A DNA stretch of 50,626 nucleotides from DATEMK01 sp039914625 (lineage in GTDB: Bacteria; Bacteroidota; Bacteroidia; AKYH767-A; OLB10): positions 1-50,626 of the forward strand of contig JBDSOU010000158.1 of assembly GCA_039914625.1 (NCBI GenBank), given 5' to 3'. The position numbers and the translations under genes were made by a program. Position 1 is the first letter of the stretch, and every line of letters starts with the position of its first letter. The notes under the pieces are model-generated. The model was not told where the DNA came from, ran no database searches, and worked only from the letters and a program-made list of their open reading frames with translations. This document shows, in pieces, positions 33,177-40,369 of the stretch.

Positions 33177-34121
33177 TTAAATTTCACTTGTCTTTTTGGA
33201 AACTTTTAACGTGGTCGCAGTCGTAATACTTTTTTTTGACTTTGATTCAAAATAATAATCTATTCTTCCAAGTTTAATTCCAGCCCAGCCAACCTGGGCA
33301 ACTAAAACTTCCTTCCCGTCACGATTAATGTACTTGTATGGATCATCAATAAAGGTATGCGTGTGCCCTCCTAAAATCAAATCAATGTTCATGGATTGCT
33401 TGGCAAGAACAATATCAGATACCTTTTCATCAGGATACTTAAAACCAAGATGTGATAAGCAAATCACCAGGTCGCATTTTTTTTCTTTTTTTAGATGATG
33501 GGCAGTTACGGCCGCTTTTTCCAATGGATTAAGATAAATTGTTTTTCCGGTTAATTTTGGATCCACCAATCCTTTTAATTCAATTCCCAAACCGAATATT
33601 CCGATTGTAATTCCGTCTTTAATAAATATTTTATAAGGATCAATTTTATCTTTCAGGATGGTTGAAGAAAAATTATAATTGCAATTCAGCAGGGGAAAAG
33701 TCGCGTTCGGTAGCTGTTTTGCTAATCCTTCAATGCCATTGTCAAAATCGTGATTGCCGATGGTGGATGCATCATACTTCATCATGCTCATGAGTTTAAG
33801 TTCCAATTCTCCTCCGTACAAATTAAAATAAGGAGTGCCCTGGAAAATATCTCCCACATCAAGCAGCAATACATTTTTTTCTTCACTCCTTATTTTTTTT
33901 ATAATTGCTGCCCGCTGGGCAACACCGCCCATACCGGCAAATTTCGGATCATTATCAGGAAACGGTTCAATGTGACTGTGAACGTCATTAGTATGAAGGA
34001 TGGTGATTTTTACTAAATCTTTTTTTGCGAATGTATTAAGAGGAATTCCTCCGAGCGTTGCAAGCGCAGCACCGGCAGAAATTTTTTTCAGGAAATGGCG
34101 CCTGTTATTTATTTTATTCAT
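33177..34121 (-). CDS. 5'-nucleotidase/UshA-type metallophosphatase, N-domain only
   Basis: 314 residues from ATG 34121. A twin-arginine-like signal 'NNRRHFLKKISAGAALATLGGIP' leads to 'LHTNDVHSHIEP', 'LLDVGDIFQGTP', 'STIGNHDFDNG', 'CLSHLGFKYPD' and 'LILGGHTHTF', the full set of metal-ligand motifs of the calcineurin-like 5'-nucleotidase domain. It lacks the C-terminal substrate-binding domain, which is the separate gene 34114-34872 just upstream. The start overlaps the stop of that gene by 8 bp, so they are translationally coupled. Probably dephosphorylates nucleotides outside the cytoplasm. Confidence 0.9.
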   Translation of the reverse strand: MNKINNRRHFLKKISAGAALATLGGIPLNTFAKKDLVKITILHTNDVHSHIEPFPDNDPKFAGMGGVAQRAAIIKKIRSEEKNVLLLDVGDIFQGTPYFNLYGGELELKLMSMMKYDASTIGNHDFDNGIEGLAKQLPNATFPLLNCNYNFSSTILKDKIDPYKIFIKDGITIGIFGLGIELKGLVDPKLTGKTIYLNPLEKAAVTAHHLKKEKKCDLVICLSHLGFKYPDEKVSDIVLAKQSMNIDLILGGHTHTFIDDPYKYINRDGKEVLVAQVGWAGIKLGRIDYYFESKSKKSITTATTLKVSKKTSEI

Positions 34122-34872
34122 TGCTGATTCTTCCATCTAATTTCGGATCAATCATCTTTCCATCTTTTGTCAACTGTTGAATGTATTCAATCATAGCATC
34201 TCTTATTTTAAGATTTACATATTCACGTTGATTATTCTCAGCAAGAAAAGAAAGATTATCCCCTCCATTGGCAAGATAATCTGAAGTTACTGCTTTGTAA
34301 ATTTTAGTGGTATCAAAAGGAGCATTGTTAATCATTATATCTGAAGCTTCTTTATTTTTTATTTTCATTCTCAAACCTGCAACAGGAATTCCGCCTTTGC
34401 TTACTATATAATAAAGGAGTTGTTTTATATCAGAGCCATTCAAAGTAAGCACGATCAGTTCATTTTCAAAAGGCATTACTTCAAAAACATTTCTTTTCGT
34501 AATGTCACCTTCAGGGAATGCTGCCCTTAACCCGCCATTGTTGAAAAAGCAGAAATCAATGTTTTTATTGTCAGCCGGGTAAAAATGTTTTTTAGATTCT
34601 TCAAGAGAAAGATCAGCGACAAAGTTTCCGAGCAATCCTTCAGGCTGATCTTTTGAAATTACTTTCGAAGTTTTGCCAAGCAGGATATTTACTTCAGCAT
34701 CTAATTTTGTTTTGTAAGGAAGAATGCTTTGCCAGAGAGTAGAATCAAAAGAAGCATAATCTTTGGAGCTAAACGCGTATTGTTTTTTTTCAACATGATC
34801 TAGTCTGGCGGGAGCGGAACACGCATAGTAGAACAATATAAAAATATATATATAATTAATAAATTTATTCAT
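34114..34872 (-). CDS. 5'-nucleotidase C-terminal domain lipoprotein
   Basis: 252 residues. Lipoprotein signal ending FYYAC (about residue 18). The body fits the 5_nucleotid_C domain: 'NFVADLSLEES', 'IDFCFFNNGGLRAAFPEGDITKRNVFEVMPFENELIVLTLNG' (shown in parts) and 'DTTKIYKAVTSDYLANGGDNLSFL'. The GD and NGG residues expected for substrate binding are present. The catalytic domain is the next gene downstream. Order is C-domain first, then N-domain, with overlapping ends. Split UshA-like proteins of this kind occur in Bacteroidota. Confidence 0.88.
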   Translation of the reverse strand: MNKFINYIYIFILFYYACSAPARLDHVEKKQYAFSSKDYASFDSTLWQSILPYKTKLDAEVNILLGKTSKVISKDQPEGLLGNFVADLSLEESKKHFYPADNKNIDFCFFNNGGLRAAFPEGDITKRNVFEVMPFENELIVLTLNGSDIKQLLYYIVSKGGIPVAGLRMKIKNKEASDIMINNAPFDTTKIYKAVTSDYLANGGDNLSFLAENNQREYVNLKIRDAMIEYIQQLTKDGKMIDPKLDGRISNE

Positions 34873-34934
34873 GTTGTTTAGCCTGCGAAAAGCCGTTTGA
34901 AAAATGTTGCTACAATGTTAATAAGAATTCTCTT

Positions 34935-34942
34935 TACATTTG
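34935..34942 (+). promoter_or_regulatory. Candidate -7 box before the thioesterase gene
   Basis: TACATTTG fits TAnnTTTG and lies 24 bp before ATG 34967. The in-frame TTG at 34940 overlaps it, which argues for the ATG as the start. Confidence 0.38.
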
Positions 34943-34966
34943 TTCAGATCACAAAAAAAATATTTT

Positions 34967-35371
34967 ATGTTTTCTTCAGAAATAAAAATCAGGGTTCGTT
35001 ATGCAGAAACTGACCGCATGGGTTATGCATATTATGGAAATTATGCCACCTATTTTGAAGTTGCCCGTGTGGAAGCACTCCGTGAAATGGGAATGACCTA
35101 TAAGGAAATGGAGGATGAGGGGATCATACTTCCTGTCCTGGAATATGCCATTAAATTTAGCAAGCCGGCTTTTTATGATGACCTGCTCACCATAAAAACT
35201 GCGATTAACAAGATGCCCGGTGCAAGGATCAGGTTTGATTATGAAACTTTCAACGAGAAAAATATTTTACTGAACATGGCAAATACAACACTGGTTTTCA
35301 TAAATAAAATTAATAATAAACCCTGCGCTGCCCCGACTTATTTTACCGAACACATAAAAAAATATTTTTAA
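34967..35371 (+). CDS. YbgC-like acyl-CoA thioesterase
   Basis: 134 residues from ATG 34967. The hot-dog fold signature 'RVRYAETDRMGYAYYGNYATYFEVARVEALREMG' (quoted in parts: 'YAETDRMGYAYYGNYATYFE') has the catalytic Asp in 'ETDRMG' and the 'YGNYxxYFExAR' helix. It probably hydrolyses short- or aryl-acyl-CoA; in Gram-negatives YbgC is tied to the Tol-Pal system, here no tol genes are near. My recollection is that a thioesterase of this type lies close to dnaA in several Bacteroidota. Confidence 0.9.
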   Translation: MFSSEIKIRVRYAETDRMGYAYYGNYATYFEVARVEALREMGMTYKEMEDEGIILPVLEYAIKFSKPAFYDDLLTIKTAINKMPGARIRFDYETFNEKNILLNMANTTLVFINKINNKPCAAPTYFTEHIKKYF

Positions 35372-35432
35372 TTAACCCGGATAAGAAAAAATTGTACCTT
35401 GAACAGTGGATATTAAAAATTGCGGATTTAAC

Positions 35433-36344
35433 TCAAAGTTCTTTCATCAAAATCCTGTAAGCCTCCAGCATGCTTTCAATGTCTTTCTTATGAACTTTTT
35501 CATTTGGTGAATGAACAAAATCTTCCGCAGCACCTACAAAACACCAGTCAATAGGGTAGGGAATCTTTTGCAATTCAGTTCCGTCACTGCCACCGCTTTT
35601 TTCAACTTCCAATTGAAATAAAATGGTTGCACTTTTAAGAATCGAAATTATTTTATCAACGAAAACTCTTCTTGGAATTCCCATATCACGCATAGACACA
35701 ACAACACCTTCTCCATGAGTTACTCCTTCTGTAATCCAGGTTATATCACAGATCAGTGCCTTTTTTACCTGATATTTTTCATAAAGAAATTTTGCAAGGT
35801 AACCGGCACTTCCGCCACCGTGTTCTTCCCAGCAGGAAAAAACTATTGCACCGTTCTCTAAAGTTTCAGCAAGTCTTAAAGCAGTCCAGACTCCGAGTCG
35901 GTTATCTAAATAATTGGCTTGAATAAAATTTTCGTTCTCTCTGAAATTTGGTTTAAATGTAAGATCAGTACCTCTGTCAATTTCACGATCAAATTCACAT
36001 TTTATGTTTTCATCTTCATCAGCAGCTAACACACATTCAATTTTTCCTTTACTGTCAGTGCCGGTTAATTTTATCCCTTGTTCAATATGCGGTCCGCCAA
36101 TTTTTACCAATTCATTTTTATAGCGCACGGTAAAACCGATGGAATCAATATGAGCAAACACTGCAGTAGTTGGCTTTCCGAAAACCATTACGATGCAATT
36201 CTGAAAGCCATCTCCATAAAATAATGCAGGATGGACTTTCCAGCCTCCTGAATTTTCAGTTACATAGTTCAATAAAAATTCTGTCATCGCGGTTTCATTA
36301 CCTGAAGGTGCATGAATGTGAATTAACTTTTCGAGGAGTTGCAT
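35433..36344 (-). CDS. M42-family aminopeptidase
   Basis: 303 residues. Zinc ligands can be placed: H65-x-D67 in 'FAHIDSIGF', D147 in 'YLDNRLG', E173/E174 in 'CWEEHGGGSAGYL', D200 in 'ICDITW' and H278 in 'FVHSPNEKVH'. This fits the M42 glutamyl-aminopeptidase family (co-catalytic metal pair), a bit shorter than the usual ~340-360. N-terminal 'HAPSGNETAM' is typical. A cytoplasmic peptidase that trims oligopeptides. Stands alone. M20/M28 are alternatives but the motif order suits M42. Confidence 0.87.
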   Translation of the reverse strand: MQLLEKLIHIHAPSGNETAMTEFLLNYVTENSGGWKVHPALFYGDGFQNCIVMVFGKPTTAVFAHIDSIGFTVRYKNELVKIGGPHIEQGIKLTGTDSKGKIECVLAADEDENIKCEFDREIDRGTDLTFKPNFRENENFIQANYLDNRLGVWTALRLAETLENGAIVFSCWEEHGGGSAGYLAKFLYEKYQVKKALICDITWITEGVTHGEGVVVSMRDMGIPRRVFVDKIISILKSATILFQLEVEKSGGSDGTELQKIPYPIDWCFVGAAEDFVHSPNEKVHKKDIESMLEAYRILMKEL

Positions 36345-36430
36345 TTTTTCTGTTAAGTCAGGAAAAATAATATCAGAATTAAAGTAAATGAGAACAGAAA
36401 ATCATTTTTAAACGTCTTCGGTTTTATATT

Positions 36431-37660
36431 TTAAAAAGAAATTAATGCAACAACACCTATGGTAAATTTACTGAGATATTGCATGTAAATATCTTTAAGC
36501 GAAGAAGCATTTTTTATAGCATCAAAATTATCTTCAATATGCTTTCTTGCATCAGCAGAAAACCGTTGATATTCATCATTGGTCATTCTGTAAAACCTTA
36601 CGATGGATTCGGTGAGTGCAAAAGAATTTTTTTCGGGAGTAAGAAATCCAGTTTTTTTATGAATCACTTCCAGAGGAATATCGCAATGAGTGGTTGCAAT
36701 CACAGGCATGCCGGTAGCTTCTGCATCAAGAATCACAACAGGAGCGCCACCTTCGCAATCACGGTTATCGGCATAACAGCTGGGTTGAATAAATACATGA
36801 AAGGATTTCAGGAAATCATATAATTGAGAAAAATCAATAAAATCAAGGAACGTAATTTTATCTTCAAGATGATGTTCTGCTGCCATTTTTTCAAGAATGA
36901 TTTTGCTGTTTTCAAAGTCACTTCCGACAAATGTCAGCGATAAATTCGTGCACGTTTTTGCTGCTTGTATAAATGCCTGCAGGGTGTAAAGCTGCCCTTT
37001 TTTCTGAAAAAAGTTACTGATCTGAACAAGTCTTAATTCATTTTCTTTTTTCTCACGCTGAAAGAATGGAATTTTTTTCAGATCAACTCCCAGCCGGTTT
37101 ATTTTTATTTTTTTTTCAGAACAACCTTTTGATTTTAAAGTGGAGGCTCCGAAAGGTCCTTCGCAAATAAAAAGATCGGCAGTAGTAAATAGTTTCTGGT
37201 ATCTTTTTTCCCACTCCGTAAAATTATGAGGAAGACTTTCGTAATCGAAACCATAAAAAGAAACAATGAATGGCAGTTCGGTAAGTTTTTTTAATTTCAA
37301 AAATTCCCATCCGACATTGGCAAAGTGGCAATGAATCAAATCTATATTTAATTCTTTTGCTTTTTTTGAAATATAGTCAAGGTATTTGTCAAACCTGGTC
37401 TTTCGTTTTAATTTAGCAATGGCTTTATCGTAAAGAGAATCAGATTGTCCGCCACCTTCAATCATCAGATCAGATGACACATAATTTGGAATGGGCAACA
37501 AGTGAATTTTTGGGGATACAAAATGCGGATTAACATACGCAGGAGCACATACATAAACTTCCGAAGCGTCAAAATTATTGAGAAAACGAAACGCCCAGTT
37601 TTGCGATTCGGGTAAATAACTCTCAAATATATGAAGTGTTTTTAGCCTGGGTTCTGTCAT
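36431..37660 (-). CDS. Glycosyltransferase family 4
   Basis: 409 residues, GT-B type. The N-terminal domain has 'LIHCHFANVGWEFLKLKK' and 'FIVSFYGFDYESLP'. The C-terminal nucleotide-sugar domain has 'RLVQISNFFQKKGQLYTLQAF', 'FIQPSCYADNRDCEGGAPVVILDA', where EGGAPVVILDAEATG is the E-x7-E donor motif, and 'GMPVIATTHCDIPLEV'. It transfers a sugar from a nucleotide donor, probably into a surface polysaccharide; the substrate is unknown. No polysaccharide cluster flanks it, so it is an isolated gene. Confidence 0.9.
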   Translation of the reverse strand: MTEPRLKTLHIFESYLPESQNWAFRFLNNFDASEVYVCAPAYVNPHFVSPKIHLLPIPNYVSSDLMIEGGGQSDSLYDKAIAKLKRKTRFDKYLDYISKKAKELNIDLIHCHFANVGWEFLKLKKLTELPFIVSFYGFDYESLPHNFTEWEKRYQKLFTTADLFICEGPFGASTLKSKGCSEKKIKINRLGVDLKKIPFFQREKKENELRLVQISNFFQKKGQLYTLQAFIQAAKTCTNLSLTFVGSDFENSKIILEKMAAEHHLEDKITFLDFIDFSQLYDFLKSFHVFIQPSCYADNRDCEGGAPVVILDAEATGMPVIATTHCDIPLEVIHKKTGFLTPEKNSFALTESIVRFYRMTNDEYQRFSADARKHIEDNFDAIKNASSLKDIYMQYLSKFTIGVVALISF

Positions 37661-37866
37661 TAATACTTATTTCTTAAATGTTTCTGACTGCTGTGTAAAA
37701 TTCTTTTCCTCAAAAGTTATTTACAGTAATGGCATTGCAGTTTTACTCAGGTGTTACCCAGCAATACTTATAGAGTCGGATGTAAGAAATGCAAAGTTCA
37801 TAAATATTTTTAAAAAATACTACTGTATATGACGAATTAATTAAAAAAAAATAATACGGACAGGTG

Positions 37867-37901
37867 AAAAAATAAAAAAGTTTTCCAGCCTCACGGAAAA
37901 C
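37867..37901 (-). terminator. Terminator on the minus strand, no intact gene before it
   Basis: GTTTTCC and GGAAAAC form a 7-bp stem with an 8-base loop. On the minus strand a run of T with one A follows, so it suits a minus-strand transcript arriving from about 38 kb, where only decayed coding sequence is seen. The plus strand also has a CCTTTTTG tail, so it may act both ways. Confidence 0.6.
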
Positions 37902-37935
37902 CCTTTTTGTATTAAAAATAATCTTTTACAAAAAT

Positions 37936-38079
37936 TTAACCCTGCGGCAGCAATAATTTCTCCAGTGCAATCGCGATCATTTAAAGCGTGAAAACAATAC
38001 CGCCCAAACCAGTTTTGTGTCCTACATGAGATAAAACGGGTGGTACTTTAAGAATAGAGTAACCATCTATCTCTGTAAT
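37936..38079 (-). pseudogene. Decayed minus-strand coding remnant
   Basis: From 38079 the minus strand has a protein-like frame of 32 codons ending at TAA 37981 ('LKVPPVLSHVGHKTGLGG'). The same frame goes on for 14 codons ('MIAIALEKLLLPQG') to TAA 37936. Alternatively, after a +1 shift near 37985, another frame gives 'LNDRDCTGEIIAAAGLNF'. A terminator lies 35 bp beyond. This looks like the 3' end of a gene that has lost its frame; I do not recognise the family. The rest of the 508-bp gap (37661-38168) shows nothing else. Confidence 0.4.
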
Positions 38080-38168
38080 TTATTTTTAATTTAGTGGAAT
38101 CTAATTTTAGTCGCTCAGCAGCGAAATTTTAATATAAATTTTACCCTTTAAACTTTCAAATCAGTAAA

Positions 38169-38555
38169 ATGCAAAAAAGAAAAAATATTTGTTCAGGCAC
38201 ACAATGGGAAGACATTGTCGGATACTCACGCGCTGTAAGAATTGGAAACATTATTGAAGTTGCAGGAACAACCGCTGTTGATGGTGATAAGATAATCGGG
38301 GAAGGTGATGCGTACGTACAGACAAAATTTATTTTTCAAAAAATTGAAAAAGCTTTGAGAGAAGCCGGAGCTGAATTGAAGGATGTGATAAGAACCAGAA
38401 TGTTTGTCACTGATATTTCACAATGGGAAAAAATAGGGAAAGCACACAGTGAAATTTTTAGAGAAATAAAACCAGCGGCAACTATGGTTGAAGTTAAATC
38501 GTTGATAAATCCTGCACTTATAGTGGAGATTGAAGTGACAGCTATTATTGAATAA
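38169..38555 (+). CDS. RidA/YjgF-family protein
   Basis: 128 residues. Pattern: 'SGTQWEDIVGYSRAVRIGN', 'EVAGTTAVDGDKIIGEGDAYVQTKFIFQKIEKAL' (in parts) and 'DVIRTRMFVTDISQWEKIG', with the conserved Arg in 'IRTRMFVTD' and 'PAATMVEVKSLINPALIVEIE'. RidA-type proteins hydrolyse reactive enamines or imines from amino-acid metabolism; the binding Arg is present, so activity is likely. It belongs to the RidA-like subgroup with a 'YSRAV' N-terminus. Free-standing, with a 74-bp-or-more upstream region and the decayed remnant before it. Confidence 0.9.
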   Translation: MQKRKNICSGTQWEDIVGYSRAVRIGNIIEVAGTTAVDGDKIIGEGDAYVQTKFIFQKIEKALREAGAELKDVIRTRMFVTDISQWEKIGKAHSEIFREIKPAATMVEVKSLINPALIVEIEVTAIIE

Positions 38556-38606
38556 ATAAAATAAAATTATAAATCTTATGACAGGCAAAACAAGTTAATT
38601 CTTGAG

Positions 38607-39497
38607 TCAGCGACTCATCTCTTTCATCAATTTCAGCTTAGTAGCAACATCTTCCATCAGCCACATAGGAGTGGAGGTAGCACCGCAAATCCCCACATTC
38701 TTCACACTTTGAAACCATTCGGGAAGAAGTTCACTCACCGAAGAAATAAAATAAGTGTTTGAATTAGATTCTTTACACACGCTGTACAATGCTTTGCCAT
38801 TGGAGCTTTTTTTACCGCTCACAAAAATAATCACATCATGTTCACGGGAAAATTGTCTGAGCTGCGGTTCACGGTTAGATACCTGCCTGCAAAGGGTATC
38901 GTTTGAAATAAAATCGCCCTCTTCCAACGAACCTTTTTCTTTGATGACTCTCTCCTCAAGCATGCGCTCCATTTTTTCAAATCCTGAAGTGTTCTTGGTG
39001 GTCTGTGAAAAAAAATGGATAGGTTTTGAAAAATCCACCTTGCTGAGATCGGCTTCTGTTTTAACTACAATTGCTTTTCCCTCTGTTTGCCCTACCAATC
39101 CGTTTACTTCCGCATGACCTTCTTCACCGTAAATAACAATTTGCCCGTGGTCTTCTGGAAATTGATCATAGCTGGTGCGAACACGGTTCTGAAGTTTCAG
39201 CACTACAGGGCAGGATGCGTCAACTAATTCAATATTATTCTTAAGGGCTGTTTGGTATGTTTCCGGAGGTTCACCATGAGCGCGTATCAATACTTTGCAA
39301 TTTTGTAATTTTTTAAATTCGTCATGATTGATAATCTTCAATCCTTTTGCTGTAAGCCGTTCCACTTCCATATTATTATGGACAATGTCACCCAGACAAT
39401 AAAGAGTACCCGAACGATCCAGTTCATCTTCCGCCATCTGAATGGCAAAGACAACTCCGAAACAAAAACCTGAATTGGGATCAATGGTGATTTTCAT
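38607..39497 (-). CDS. ispH: IspH, HMBPP reductase
   Basis: 296 residues. Three cysteines for the [4Fe-4S] cluster: C12 in 'SGFCFGVVFAI', C96 in 'VDASCPVVLKL' and C203 in 'TLCRQVSNRE'. 'HGEPPETYQ' and 'GATSTPMWLMEDV' are also as expected. The last step of the MEP isoprenoid pathway, giving IPP and DMAPP from HMBPP. It follows cmk on the same strand with a 64-bp gap, a common arrangement in this phylum by my memory. Confidence 0.96.
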   Translation of the reverse strand: MKITIDPNSGFCFGVVFAIQMAEDELDRSGTLYCLGDIVHNNMEVERLTAKGLKIINHDEFKKLQNCKVLIRAHGEPPETYQTALKNNIELVDASCPVVLKLQNRVRTSYDQFPEDHGQIVIYGEEGHAEVNGLVGQTEGKAIVVKTEADLSKVDFSKPIHFFSQTTKNTSGFEKMERMLEERVIKEKGSLEEGDFISNDTLCRQVSNREPQLRQFSREHDVIIFVSGKKSSNGKALYSVCKESNSNTYFISSVSELLPEWFQSVKNVGICGATSTPMWLMEDVATKLKLMKEMSR

Positions 39498-39561
39498 AAT
39501 GCAAAGATAACCGAATTACTCCGTTGTTTCATCCTAATATTGGTGAATTTCCTTTTGGCTT

Positions 39562-40269
39562 TTAGCAATTCAACAATTTCCCGATTTCATTCGTTACAAA
39601 ATCCAATTGTTCTTCGAAATTCAAATTGGTATTATCAAGAATTAAAGCATCATCCGCTCTTCTTAAAGGGCTTATTTCACGGTGCGTATCTTCTTCATCA
39701 CGGCTTTCGATATTTTTTTTAACATCTTCAAAAGTTACTTTAATGCCTTTGCTGTTTAATTCCTTATAGCGTCTTTCAGCACGGATTAACGGATCGGCAA
39801 CCATGAATATTTTAAGATCAGCATTTGGAAACACAGTGGTGCCTATGTCCCGCCCGTCCATGACCAATCCGCCCTCGTGTTGCATTTTTTGCTGAAATGC
39901 AACTAATTTTTTCCTTACAGATTTAATAGCACTTACATGGCTTACATTGTCTGAAATTTCCATGCTTCGAATTTCATGCTCCAGGTTTTTTCCGTTCAGA
40001 TAAATTTCTGAAAAATGTGTTTTGGGATTTATTTTAAATGTGATGTCTATTTCATTCATCACCTTCTCAAAATCAAAAGCAGTTGTAATTAAATTTTCCG
40101 GTAACGGAACCGGGATATTATGTCGCAGAAAATACCACGTCACTGCGCGGTACATGGCTCCTGAGTCAATGTAATGTAATTTGAGCTTTCGCGCCAATGC
40201 TTTAGCAACAGTGCTTTTTCCGCAAGAGGAGTACCCATCAATTGCAATAATTAATTTTTTGAATTGCAT
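39562..40269 (-). CDS. cmk: Cytidylate kinase
   Basis: 235 residues. P-loop 'GYSSCGKST' (12-20), 'HYIDSGAMYRAVTWYFLRH', and 'GLVMDGRDIGTTVFPNADLKIFMVA' (in parts), with 'RAERRYKEL'. Phosphorylates CMP and dCMP with ATP. The length suits the long bacterial form. The N-terminus MQFKKLIIAIDG is normal. Upstream on the strand is the prolyl oligopeptidase gene (100 bp), downstream ispH. Confidence 0.96.
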   Translation of the reverse strand: MQFKKLIIAIDGYSSCGKSTVAKALARKLKLHYIDSGAMYRAVTWYFLRHNIPVPLPENLITTAFDFEKVMNEIDITFKINPKTHFSEIYLNGKNLEHEIRSMEISDNVSHVSAIKSVRKKLVAFQQKMQHEGGLVMDGRDIGTTVFPNADLKIFMVADPLIRAERRYKELNSKGIKVTFEDVKKNIESRDEEDTHREISPLRRADDALILDNTNLNFEEQLDFVTNEIGKLLNC

Positions 40270-40340
40270 GTGAGCAAAGGTAAGAAAAGCCGTTTAATCA
40301 ACCCAAAATTGAAAAGATAGACAATAGTTTATTTTCAGGC

Positions 40341-40369
40341 ATTCCCGGCCTCAGACCGGTCTCAGGAAT
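40341..40369 (-). terminator. Imperfect hairpin after the oligopeptidase gene
   Basis: Immediately after the stop codon: ATTC/GAAT and CCGG/CCGG arms flank a centre with the palindrome AGACCGGTCT. No T-run follows, so it is a weak terminator candidate or a 3' stabilising hairpin. Confidence 0.3.
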
